Source of the DNA: Montifringilla adamsi
Taxonomy: Eukaryota; Chordata; Aves; Passeriformes; Passeridae
NCBI GenBank assembly: GCA_017590115.1
Contig: JAGGNK010006482.1
Location: 62,001-126,000, forward strand
Reading direction: 5' to 3'
Length of the DNA: 64,000 nt
Shown here: positions 23,933-36,600 of the stretch, piece by piece
Layout: each line of letters begins with the position of its first letter
How positions within the stretch are numbered: position 1 is the first letter of the stretch
The notes under the pieces: model-generated
Seen by the model: the letters and a program-made list of their open reading frames with translations, nothing else
Databases searched by the model: none
What the model was told of the DNA's origin: nothing
Position numbers and translations under genes: made by a program

Positions 23933-26900
23933 GAAATTATTCATTCCATAAAAAGCATCTTCATGCATCTCTCTTATGACTCTTCCATTTCTCTCCAGGC
24001 CCACTCACTCCTCTCCCAAAGAGGAGTCATTTGATAAAGGGATTTTTCTGATTGCAGCATTCTGCAAACTTCTTTTGTGGAAGGGTTAAATGAGCATATT
24101 CCTGCAGGGATGGCCAGTGCCAGAGGAAACAGTGACAGCAAGGGAGAGGGGATTCCTCCAATTGCAACTGAGCATGACATCTACTTTGCTAAAGGCAGAG
24201 AGTCCTGCCACCCCTTCCATTGTGATTTTATCATACTGTTTTTCAAGATGTGCAGATTAGAACTAAGTAAGTATCTCAACACATACTTCATATGGTTAAG
24301 TTAAAGCTAAGCAAATGCTTAGGGACATGTATTGCTTCAGGAAGCACTCCTGGATGGGAGCTGTGCTTTGCTCACAACCAGGCTTTGGATGAATCCAAGA
24401 GGATTTCCAGGCACAGCTCAGGAACCTGGGCAGGAACAGAGATGTTGGTGCATGGTCTCACATACAGTAACATCTAACAATGGCTCCAGGAGCACGTGGA
24501 GCCAGCAGGCTGCTGGAGTGTGCCCTGAGAGCCCAGGGATTCAGAACCTGTTCCATGGCTGGGGCAGGTAAGAGCCACTTTGGTTTTTTTATGCACTTCT
24601 CTATTCCAGCCTGGAGGAGGAACCACTGCTGTAGAAGCAGTGAAGAAGCATTTTAGAAGTCCCTGCTGGCAGCCCAGTGCTTGGGAGCCAAGTTTAAACT
24701 CCTGACTGTCATCACTTATCAGACAGAATCAGACACGTTAACCTCACCTTGCTGCTTCTCCACAAACTGGGGCCAGCAAGTTCTCCTGCTGGGGCTGGAG
24801 ACTGAGCCATCACCAAGCACCTCCCAGGCCCACATCTCACTCACTTCCCCTGCACCAAGCACCACACTGTCACCTTCCACTGCTCAAACTCCCACTGTCC
24901 AGAAATCCACTGCAGCACTTGCATCTCCTGAAACATTTAACTGGGACAAATGCCACGTTAGACTCTGCAGAAGCACTGCAGAGAGCCACAGCACTGACCA
25001 AAAGGTTTCAAGTGGTAATTAATCAGCTACAACAATAAATAATACATATACTTTCAAGTGTTTACTCATTTCCTGAATGTCTCCCATAAATATCCAACCA
25101 ATAAAGCACACTTTGAACAGTGACACTTGTATCTTTTCCCTTCTGAGCTAACTCTGTGCTATTTACTTAAAATAGAAAATTCTGTAGGAGAAAGATAGGT
25201 TGAAAGGTAACAAAATTTTGGAAGTAGCTTGAGCATTCAAATTTACTCTGAACTAAATACAAGTATTTAAACTTTTCTCAGTCCTACCTTATTTTATGGA
25301 CAAAGTTTACACACTTGTTCTAATCCATTCAGTCAGTCAGGCTGCTGGTCTACAGCTCTCTTCAGCAAGTTCAGATGTGATGCTCACTGCTCAGGCTGCA
25401 CTCCTGCCAGGGCACAGCTGGTCCATGCAGCCTCACAGAAACCAGCACCAAGATAAAATCCTCACCTTGAAAACACAGCCCAAGAAACCTTCACTGAAGT
25501 ACAGGAGCTTTGCTTTTAATGAAGACAGAGTTTCTACATTGGGCTTTTGAAACAAACAGTTGTGTTAAATAGTAATGATCAAGAAATTAGTGCAGATCTC
25601 CCCGCAGTAAAGAAACTGGGGTTGTGAAAAAAGCTGGAATGCTCTCCACAGCCTTTGGCATTTGCCTTAAGTGCCTGGAAAAGGTTAGCGTCATTTGGCT
25701 CTTAGCAAGGTTTAAATGAGCTCCAGCCCTTTGTGGAGGGCTGCCCAGTTTGACAGGGCTTAATTTATGATAGTGAGCCCCAGAGCCCTGAAGACACCCC
25801 AGGACAGGCAGTCAGGACCAAGAGCTGCTCACCCCCACCATCCTCCCAGGGACACCCCACACTGGCCTCAGTCCCACCACAGCCCAGGGACACTCAGCCA
25901 AAATCACCCATCCCACCAGGGCTGACCAGATTTGTAAGCTACAAATTTATCAGGAAGGTGCAAAAACCCTACCTTTATATTCCAGTGGTACCTAATCCCT
26001 GACTTTCCTGGAGAGGTGCTTTTCATTTCCAAAAAGAACCAGGAGTTCATGTTCTTGCCAGGGTAGTTAACCAGAGCAGCAAAGCCTCTTTTCACCGTGC
26101 AGGGCCCAGGTGACTGTCTCCAGGGGATTAGCTGTTACCACATTTAGTTCAGTAAAGGGTTTAATCTCAGCTATGTTCACAAAGACTGTGAAGACATCCT
26201 CCACTGAATTCCTGGGGACTGACACCTTGAGCAGCTGCAGGGCTTGGACAACACCCGGGACAGGCATGGAATGGTAACTGGTAGGAGCAGGGAGCTTTTT
26301 ACCCCTCTCCAGCACAAGAAAGGGCAAGAGACAGTTCTTTTTGAGGGATAAAGCCACTGTCAGCTGCCAGCCAAGGGATGACAGGAGGGTGAAAGAGCAG
26401 GAGGGGTGAGGGAGCTGGGGGCAGGAGAGAGTTTTTCAAAGCCGTCCAGGACAGGCACCAAGTCTCTGTGCTGATGGTCACAGCAGCTGCTGTCAGGGAC
26501 ACGTGGTTGCCAAAACCATGAAATGTATTCCAGAGAGCCTCTGAAAAGTCCACAGGGTGAAACAACTGGACTTGTGCCACCAGCTCTAATCTGGAGCTCA
26601 GTGAGGCTCTGCTAAGCACTACGAGCCAGGAGCAGGGCTAAGGGAGGGACTGGTGTCTGCTGTCACCTTGGAGGCTTCAGAGCAGACCACCAGCCAGGCA
26701 TCCAAGCTCTTCTCAAACCAGTGAGACCTTCCATCTATGAAGAGGAATCATGTCCTAAAAATCCAGACTTTGTGAACTACTGTTCCCTCTGGCACTGATG
26801 AAGCATTTTGATTCCTAACTTGCTGCCTGCTCCAACCTCTTGAGCAATGGCTCAGGTATTCATTAATGCCAAGGACAAACACTGAAGCTTTGTGACTGCT

Positions 26901-28628
26901 TCTTAAACTCTTCACCAGAAGAGAGGGGAATTCATATTTTCCCTCTTGCTCATCGAGAAAGCAGGCTGGGGTGGGGCTGGAAAGACTTACAAAGCCCTGG
27001 GCACACAAGGATAATAAATTCCACTGTGGTGCTGCCTCCCCTGCTCCCCCAGCTCGCAGGGGGCTCTGCTGGCATCTCACACCCCAGCTGGCTGAGCACT
27101 CAGTGCCTGCATCGTGCCAACACTGCTGCCTGAACCCTGGAAAGAGCTCTTCTAACTGCAATGTCAAGTGGGTGAACAAAGAAATGTCAGAAAACAGGGC
27201 TGGAAGGAGAATGCCTGAAGATATCAGTGAGCAGGACATCACCGGGCACTTAGAAGAATGACAAAGGCAATTTTCACAAATGGAAGGGTGAAATAAAGGA
27301 GAAATGAGAATGAAGATTGAAAACAATTTCCTACTGTTTGGCATGCTCTAAAATTAGTGCTGTAATAGATCTCATCAGCCAGCATTTATTTTTCATTCTG
27401 AAGACAAGAATTCAAATAAGCAGCAAGAGAAGCACTTGCTTAGCTGAACAGCCAACCTCAAACCCAGGCAGCAGCACAAACCAGGCTGCTCAAACCCAGC
27501 TGGGTCTTGCTTCTTGGGATTTTCAGAAGTGAAAACTCAGGCTGGAGACCCACATTCCTCAACCACATCACAATCCCACCAGTACAGAGGTGACAGAGCC
27601 TCTGGAGCAGGAGGGGCCAGGCTGCCCATCGCAGGTTTGATGTTCATACAACTGTAGGAGAATCCCAAAGTTACACTGCCTGGAAAGAACCTGAGGTTAC
27701 ACACCACGCTTTGGGAAACCCCTGCTGTTAATTGTCCTGATAGCTGTCACTCCTGCTGTCCCCAAGGAACAAGCCCTGCTCACCTGGCTCTGCCAGGTAA
27801 ATTCCAGAGCCCTGGAGAGGCTGGGGGGGACTTCCTGCAGGGATTCCCCAAAAGCTCCAGCATTTTGCTGTGACCGCCCAGGGGCACAGGGCCAACTCAA
27901 ACTCTGTCCCCAGAACTGGCACATGGTCAGCAGAGCCCAGGTGGAAATGCTGGCACACATCTGTACCCCACTTGCTGCTGTGCTGATCTGCCCCTCTTGG
28001 GAAGCAGGCCCACAAAGTCTGGCACAAAAAAATTCTACATGGTTTTGAATTCAAAAAAGCAAACAACAAATCTCTACAGGCCTCATCTTGCTGCTCCCGG
28101 AGCCACACTCCCTCCTCCAAGCATGCACATGCATGTAAAGGTGTTTTACACACAGGGGGGCTGGGGAGTTCCAGGGACACACAGCAGGGCCTGGGGAGCT
28201 CTGGAAAAGCCCCCAGACCCAGGGGGGAGCAGCTATGGAAGCACTGATGTGATGCACCCACTGCTCTTTCAAAGTTTAAGAACAAACCCCTGATGGCAGA
28301 GGAGAACTGGCAGCATCACCCAGCTATGAGGTGTCAGAGATATTTCAGGCAGCCATTCCTGAAATATATTCTCATGCAGAAACCCAGAAAAAGTCACCTC
28401 CTCACTCCCCCAGCTGCCTCTCTTTGCATTACTGCTAACATGGATGTGACTCACTAGAGCTGGGTTTATATTAAACTCCTGAAACAGATTGTTTGGCTGT
28501 TATGTAAATCCAGTAAATGTTAAAACACCAGAATAAATCAGTCAGGCAGTTACCACTGCCAACTCTCCAGAGACATCCAAGGGACTGATTTTTTTTAAAA
28601 GGTAGAGGTGGTAAGAGATGAGGGGGAA

Positions 28629-28714
28629 ACAATAACAACAACAATAACAGCAATAGCAACAACATCAATAATAAAGCATCACCACAGACATTAATTAATA
28701 AATAATAATAATAG
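28629..28714. repeat. compound microsatellite (AAC/AAT)n
   Basis: An interrupted AAC/AAT/CAATA tract occupies about 28629-28672, and an AAT-rich tract ending in AATAATAATAATAG occupies about 28691-28714. ATCACCACAG lies between the two tracts and occurs again just after the second, so part of the locus has been duplicated. Confidence 0.8.
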
Positions 28715-30575
28715 TATCACCACAGCCTTTCAGCACTTTCCAGGAAGAGCTGTGCCAGTGGCTGCAGTTTCCCCACCACTGCTGATACCAGTGTCCTGCC
28801 CAGCCATATACAGGCAAATGCCCCAACTTCTGCTGTGCACAGCTTATGCAGCATCGCCTGCACAGGACACAAACTCTGTGGCAGCAGAAGTGCTTTCTTA
28901 CCATGCTGAAACAGCAATGTGACCTCAGGGGAGGTCAGTATGTATGACAGCACTGATGCTGGGGTTAGGACTTCAGCATATCATGCTTTAAAATAAAATA
29001 AGCCCCAAACATTGCTCTTCCCATCCTGTCACTGGGAAAGAGGTTCTTCTTTAGGAGTTGCCTCTCTCCCATGGTGCAGAGGGCATTTGTCACTCAGAGA
29101 ACAGCCTCCTGCTCACAGTGACACCAGCAAGCCAGCACAGGAACAGATTTTAAAATTTGCAAACACAAGTGTTTTTACCCGAAACCTGACTCCAGGTTTA
29201 TAAACAGTCTATGGGCCAAAGGATTAGTCAGAAAAATTATCTGGCAAATAATCTGCAAGGATAAGCAAAACCAGAGCATATCACCATCTGCTCATGGGTA
29301 ACTCCTAAGGCAGAAATGAGGAGCCTTCAAATTAAAGACTTCACTTTGTATGTGATTGTTGATAACCAGGCCATTGCACTCAAAATGCTCCCATAGCTAC
29401 ATTAGCAACCAAAAAAGGAAGCAGGCAAAAATTAGGACCCCAAATCTTAGTTGCATGTTGGCTGAGCTGCCACTTGCATGGGCTACACTGCTCAGAGCAA
29501 GCCCCTGCTCAGCTTCAAAAGCAGCTGGAGCCTGTGGATCTCCACAAATGTGAGCCCCTCTGGGATTTCCACACCACTGGGCACATCTGGGCAGGAGACA
29601 GTGAGCACAAGTTCCATTTCCAGCTGCCCTGGAGATGAGACTGCAGAGCACTGAAATGAAGAGATCTCCAAGCTGTGTGTAATTAAACATAGTCTGGGAA
29701 AGTCTCTACTTTTGTTAAACACTGCCTCAAAAGAAAAGGGCTGAGTAATCCACCAATGGGGAAAAACACACTCTTCAGCTACAAGGTGTTATTATTATAG
29801 GCTTAATATCAAAATGGCTTGTTCAGCTTATTAGGCGAGAGCAAACACTCCCAACCTTGGCAAGACTGATATTACAGCTCTGTATTTCACACTTACATAA
29901 GCACTGCAGGTTTGCATGGAGAGGAGTCTCCTGTCTGGAGAGGGAAGGCATTGATTTGCACCAGGTTTCCATGGCCCAGTAAAACTGGTCAGACAGACAG
30001 AAGAGGAGTTTGTCTGTACTGGGCACCAGCAGGAATGGTGCAGCAAGGCCAGTGAAACCAGTGCTGGGAACTGATCTCTGTGACTGGGGCCAGCAGCAGC
30101 ACGGGTGGGTGGCTGCAGCAGCTCCACACACGAGGGCACAGCACAGACCATCAGGGAAACACTCCACAGGACACTAAGGACACTGACCTCACACCTGATT
30201 AACCCTGGGCTCCTCCTTCTGCAGAACAGAAGTGATCACTGACATGCAGGGAAAAGGTTTTGGAGCAGAGGGTTGAGCAGAGCTTAAGTTAGTGCTGCTG
30301 AGCCCGTGTGACATTCACATTCCCGGAACAGAGAGAGACATAATTCTCTCTCCCAGGATTTTTCCTGGGAAGGCAGTGAGAAGCACAGAGAGAAGAAGAG
30401 AAAACAATTCTTATCCCTATTCACTGCTCCTGTTGTTTTGCACATGTGAAATGTGTTATGGAGATTGTTTACCCAAAGTGATTTGTCAGTTTGATTCTGC
30501 TGAGGATTGTTTTGTTTCCTTGGCCAGTTGGGTCAAAGCTGTGTCCTGGCTGTGTCAGAGTCAGGGGTTTTTCTT

Positions 30576-30606
30576 TAGTATAGTATAGTATAGTATAGTA
30601 TAGTAT
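30576..30606. repeat. (TAGTA)n tandem repeat within the LTR
   Basis: Six TAGTA pentamers run in tandem, followed by degenerate TATAGTAT units up to about 30651. The repeat is part of the LTR and sits shortly before its polyadenylation signal. Confidence 0.85.
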
Positions 30607-30655
30607 CTCCTTAGTGTAGTTATAATATAGTATTAGTATAATATAGTATAGTTTT

Positions 30656-30661
30656 AATAAA
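30656..30661 (+). terminator. LTR polyadenylation signal AATAAA
   Basis: AATAAA follows the AGTAT-rich tract, where the R region of an LTR would end. It supports plus orientation of the element. Being antisense to CAMKK1, it would not terminate the CAMKK1 transcript. Confidence 0.5.
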
Positions 30662-33600
30662 GCAATTGTTCAGCCTTCTGAATCACAGAGTCAGAGCACA
30701 TTATTCCCTGGCTGGGGGATCCCCTGCTTCCACTATAAGCCTGCCCTTGGGGACAGCCCACACCAGCACCCAGGGGTTGCTGGTGGCTCTGCAGCACGGT
30801 GGGGCTGGTGATGCATTGCTGCCTCCACACCCACTCACCTGCCTGCAGGTGCAGCCAGCCCCAGGCTGACCCCCCATCTCAAACACTCAAGTTGTTGCAA
30901 ATAAAAATTGTAAGTATCTGAGATTTTCAAGACACCATGACATGTAAGGCTCTTTTTTGAGTATTTGGTGCAGTACAAGCTTTCACTTCTCAAGTTGAAA
31001 AACAAACCCTTTCTCTGTCTTCTATTTGTTAATTAAATGTGTTCATTGTATTCAGATCTCATTTTTTTGTGCATAATGTTTTGCCCATCTGTTTGATTAA
31101 AAAAGAACCCAACCACCCAGCTTCATTAAGCTAATTGGATGCATTCAGCCTTTGGTTAATATTCTGAAGTAGTTTACAATTATTCTCCCCAGTTATTAAA
31201 TCTCCTCTGAGAATTTTACTTTCTGTACTAGACTCTTTATTAGCCAGCACTCAAGCTAGACTGCATTTGCCCACTCCTTACCCACATGCAAACATCCCAC
31301 CAACTCCTTTAATGGTTTGTGATCTGAGACATGGAGATAAATTTGTGTTTAACCTGACACTCTTCAGCTCACCCTGACCTCAAACCATAGCATCTTCCTC
31401 CCTCTGGGCAAGAGGGCTCAACACTGCAGGAGAACAATGAAGTATTAAAGAGAGAACTACAAATTCTGTGTCCTATGGAAGCTCCCAGGTGACATTTTAA
31501 AGGGGAAAACAGTCTCAGAAAGGCTCAGGATGCCAGTCCAAAGTGGACCATCCTAGAAGATGAAAAGTGACACCAGCTCCATCAGTGTAGCAACGGCTTG
31601 GCCATGTGGCATCATGTGAGTGAGCCAAGTGAGCCTTGCTGGCAGTGCAGTGAAGGGTTCTAAGCTCTCTTAGGTTCCAAAAGCTGATGGATTGCAGACT
31701 GACAGACTGACAGACAAGGATGCACAGCTTGAGCTTCACACAAGCTCTTATTTCAGAAGGAAAACAGATTAAATAATTTTTTTTTTTACAGAAAGCTCTG
31801 ATTTACATGGTTCTAGTCCTACCCAGCTCTAGCTGACACCAAGACCTTCCATGCTGAGAGGAAGCTGCAAGAGATGAAACTTTTCCCACACATGCATCAT
31901 GTGACTGCTGTTCCTTCCTGAACCAGCACCAAATTTGAGATATAGCTCAAGAGCTTCTAGAATACAAGCCAGCAGATCATTTATAGGAAAAGCCACACTG
32001 AGTCAAGCCATGAATCCACCCTGCCCTGATTTCTGTCTCTAACAGTGGCCAGCAGTGGATGTTGGGAAGAGTATTGCTGCAGAAACTAAGAGCTTAAAAA
32101 TAGTCATGATAATGAGGAAAAGTTTAGAGTTTGGCCTCCTGACAACACCTCCTGGCTTCAAGCAGTCACTCAGGGAGCCCTGACAGAACATCTCTGAATT
32201 TGTCTACAACCCATCTGAAGCTGTTCTCTCAGTCTCCACAGCACTGCAGGCAATTGAGCTCTGCAGCATGACAAGCACTGCTCGGGAAGCACAATTTGTG
32301 CCACACCTGCCAGACAAACAGGGCAGTTCAGGCATCCCCAACACCAATTGCACAGGATATCAGAGAGGATAAACCTCACACCCCCATGAGCACAGCCCAG
32401 GGCCAGCAGGAAGCCAGCACAGGCACTCTGTACAATGCTACAGGGCCAGGTTAGAAAATGACCTCTTCAGTTTGCTTCTGCAACCCCAGCCCACAAATAC
32501 AAATCTCTATTGTATGTATTTAAAGAAAACAGCCAGTTTTCATTCTCTTGTTATAAAAGGTGGTTACACTTGCAAGAAATTGCTTGGTAGTAATTTAAGG
32601 GATGAAGGAAGAAATTTAGAGGTTGAGGCAACTGTGATTTGACATGGGCTGACCTGGCACCTGAGGAGAACCTTAATGACATTTCCTTCCAGCCAGCCTG
32701 TTCTCCTTGGTTCATACTGTAATTAGCTTTCACTTTCTGACATCCAGGCAGAAAGCCTAGACCACACTTGAAAATTTGGCCACATTATTACAACTTTTCA
32801 ATAGCCTGGCAACAGCATCAATTAATAGAGAGCTCACTGCCCCACTGTGCTTAACGCTTTAAGAAAGGCAATCTTTGCCTCAAAGAGCTTAGAATCAAAG
32901 AAGGCTTTAAAAATAGAGCTTAAATGTTGTAGTTTAACTTGGCAGGCAGGTAAACACCACACAGCTGCTTGCTCACAGATCCCTCTCCAGGAATGGGAGA
33001 AAGAACTGAGGGGGAAAAACATGTAAAATTTGTGAGTTGAGATAAAAACAGTTTAATAGGATGTAAAAAGAAGAGAAAATAATTAATAACAATTTAATTA
33101 GAATATACAAAACAAGTGATGCACAATGCAATTGGTCACACCTGCAGACCTGTCAGGCAGCTCTCCCTCCAGTGGATACACTGCAGGAGAGGTGGGATGA
33201 TCCCCAGCTTTTATGAAATCTTATTCAGCTAGAGTGAACAGCTCTGCAGCTCTCCAGAGAGGGGAAGGATGAGGGATCAAGCTTCATTCCCAACAAGCTC
33301 TGCCTCCCTTCCTGAACACGTGGCCTTCCCCTAGGGACACAGTCAAAATGAAAGGGGAAGCACCAAGAGCTGGGTCTGAGGTCCTGGGAAACATAAAACA
33401 AGCTGCTCTTCTGCATCTCCCATCATCAGCAACATTTCTTTAATGTAGCCTTCAAGGGAAATTACAACTGCCAAGGACTAACTCAGACTGTTCCCAGGTG
33501 CCACCAGGGAGTAGGTGCACGTGGTCTGAGCTATGCCTGAATCAAGAAATAAGCAGGGCTGGAAAATTAATGTTGTTAGTCAAACTTGAGAGCAGTGCTG

Positions 33601-36600
33601 GCTCTCAGCCAGGGCTTACTCCAGATGTGCTCCATGTCCTGCATCCTGGGCTTTGGCTGCTTACTCCTCACACATGTCCCCAGCAGGGACAATGACCTTG
33701 TCCATCTGTGAAAGGGTCACAGGTCCCAACAGGAAAAACACAAGGCTGCAGATTTCCAAAGGGACAGTCCCAGTGCTTCTATTCCCTGAATTTTATTTTT
33801 TTTTTTTCAGGCTGAATCCATCTCATGCCAGACTCCATTCACATTCCTGAATGCCAGTTCAGAGACACAGGTCAGTAGCCATGGGAGGGGATGCCCCATC
33901 CCAGAAGGCAGCAGCCTCCCAGGGAAAGCTGTCCCCCATTAACCCAAGGAATGCAGTGAGGTGGTGGCTGGTCCCATCTCCCTCCCACAGTGTGATCCAG
34001 GTGATCTGTGCCAAAGCTGGTAACAGCAGCAGCAGCCCCACAGCATTATGTGAATTAGAGATTTCCTCCATCCTCCAGTGAAGCCACTAACACCCACAAA
34101 CCCAAAAATCCCTTCAGTGGTTTCTTCTTGGGATCAGCCAATGTACCAGACAGCCTAGAGCCAGGAGAAGGATGCACTTGCCTATGAGACCTGCAGCAGA
34201 ACACAAATACACTACAGAAGGGACATCTACCCTGAAATTTGCTCCTCTCACTCCCAAGCTTCCTTGTTTTCCTTAAGATTATGCCTGCAGCTAAATGAAC
34301 ATATTACAGTAGAAATTTTGCTCTTAATTTGTCCCTTGGGTGTTTTGCTGACCCTACCAAGAACTATATTTAAATGTGCAATTTCCTGGCTAGACTCATT
34401 TGCAGTCCCTCCCCCCTGGCTGCCTGTGCAAGTCTGGCCCAGAATCCAATTAGCTACTACCACCCTTTAAATCAAAGGAATTACACTCAAACAAGAAAAA
34501 TAAAATTAAAGATTTTAATTTCATCATTATTATGTGTCTAAATACTTACAATTCCCATGCTTTCTGGGAGGTGGTCTCCAAAGGCTAGAAAATGACAAGT
34601 TTCCAAAGCAGACAAAATTGTAGCCAGAACAAATAATTTGACAGGAGACTCTGCCCAGCACAATCAGCAGAGCATGTTTGGTTTGACACACTGCAGAGCT
34701 GGATATGGGACCTGCCTGGCACCATGGAAGGAGCAGCTGCTTCCCAGCACCTGTGAGAGGTGTGGGGAACCCAAAGGCTTCCAGCCTCTCACACGAAGGA
34801 GCAGCTGCATTCCATCTGGTATTAATGCAGGAATCTGCTTTCATCAGCATCAGCACCACCCTCCCCAGTGCCTAGGAGGTGTTCCCATTGCAGCTTCCAA
34901 AGTGAAGGAACTGCTTTGCTTCTGAGAGCTTGCTGGTTCTCTTGGTCCTTGACCAGCTTCAGCTGGTGCCAGTGCCATCCAGCAGTGTTCCCAGCTGTAC
35001 ACTGGAGCAAGGCAAGGAGGATTTGGGTTCCCAAGGCCACAGAGCCCAGGGGCACATCAGAGGGGTGTTTTATTCCTTTCCCTGTCGCATCCTTTAAGGC
35101 TCCAGGTTTTGCAGGTTAGTTCCCAACTGTGATGCTGTGCTGTTCAGATTTCACAGTGACCTCAGGGGACCTTCAGAGTCCCTTCTGGACAGGCTTTCCC
35201 ACCCTCTCCAGCTCAGCAGCCTGTGCTCCAGCTCTTGGCTTCCTGCCTGCCTCCAGGATCTGCTCAGCAGATCCCCCCAAATCCTGTGGCTCTGGTGAAT
35301 CTCTCCAGCCAGGGGATGGGGCTGTGCAGGGCAGCAAGAGCCAGGCACTGCTAGGCTGGAAAACATCAGGAGAGCTGATTGTGTTTGCCTCAAACTTCCC
35401 AACTACCAGTACTGCTCAGCTTGGGAGATGCCAGTGCCACAGAGAGGTTCAGAGGAGGTCAAGAACTCTGGAATAGCCAAGCTGCTGCTGGAAATGGTGT
35501 TTCTCAATGTCAGCAAATAAGGAGTGGCTGGGATGACTTTGCTTCAAGGTATCAGCTGTCAGGTCCAAATAAGCTTCAGCTCAGTCCATCCCAAAGAGTG
35601 CAGCCACCTGTACCTGCTCCAGGAAAGCACAGTGGCTTCTCTCAGGCCCTCAGGAGCCATACCTGCCACCAACCCAGCTTCCTGCAGAACTAAACAACTC
35701 CTTTTGCGACAGCTCAGCCTCCTGGGCATGCAGCAGGAAGGGGCTCAGTGCGAGACACAGGCTTCTTGCCAAGAGAGCAGAACAACAACTGCAGAGGCAC
35801 TGAGTGATCCACAGGGGATGACAGTGGAAGGGACAGCTCCAGAGAGGCTCCAGTCAGTACACGTGCATGGTGGGACAGGGATTGCTACAGGAGGGAGCAC
35901 TGCCAAAATAAATGTATTGAAACACAATGATGCCCTTCCTTTTGAGGGGAACAGATAGACCAGGACATGGACAGGGCTGTCAGCCACTTTTGCAGAAAGC
36001 CATCAGCTAGGAAAACCAAATTCCCCAGGAGATGAGCAACCCTGAGCCATCTTCCCCTTCTTTTCCAGGCAGCTACACTGACAAATTGCAAAAATACTCT
36101 GCAGAGCTCCCTAACCAGTTTGATGGTGAAATGTCAGCACATTTCTAGGTTAATAAAAGCTGGGGCATGGGAGGAGAGAGGAAAGGAAGGAGATTGATTG
36201 TCTTAGACAAAGAGATTGGAATGGATTTCACAGCAGGAGAAGGTTTCAGGGCAAGGAAAAATTTATTCATACCTAAAGAGCATGGAATATTAAAGACTCT
36301 GGGTTTCATTTCCTCCACAAGGCCTTAGTGGAATGAGACTCTCAGCACTTTGCAGTAACCACAAAGCATCCTCAACGAATCCAGGTGGTTTTATCCAGCT
36401 CACAGCAAAACCTCAAAAATACCTTGGCCCTGCAGCCGTGGCATCAGCAGCAGGCTGGTGCACCCAGGCATGGAGCAAGCAAGGGAGAGCAGGGAGAGCC
36501 AGGGACCTCCCTGGGGATGAGGGGAGGGGGCTTCCCCTGGGATTCTGGGCAGGCACTGAACCAAAGGCAGCCCAGCAACATGCTGCTTTTGGAGTCAAAC

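Larger units (their letters stand above)
30307..30735 (+). mobile_element. solo LTR of a passerine-type endogenous retrovirus
   Basis: The segment opens TGTGACATTCACATTCCCGG, passes through a block around TTTTTCCTGGGAAGGCAGTG, a purine-rich GAAGAAGAGAAAACAATTC stretch and a TTTGCACATGTG block, then an AGTAT tandem repeat, an AATAAA signal and a final GGGGGATCCCCTGC. I recognise this order as an LTR that recurs in songbird genomes, but I do not assign a family name. The exact right end is diverged and no target-site duplication is obvious, so the right boundary is approximate. No internal retroviral sequence adjoins it, so it is a solo LTR. Confidence 0.75.
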
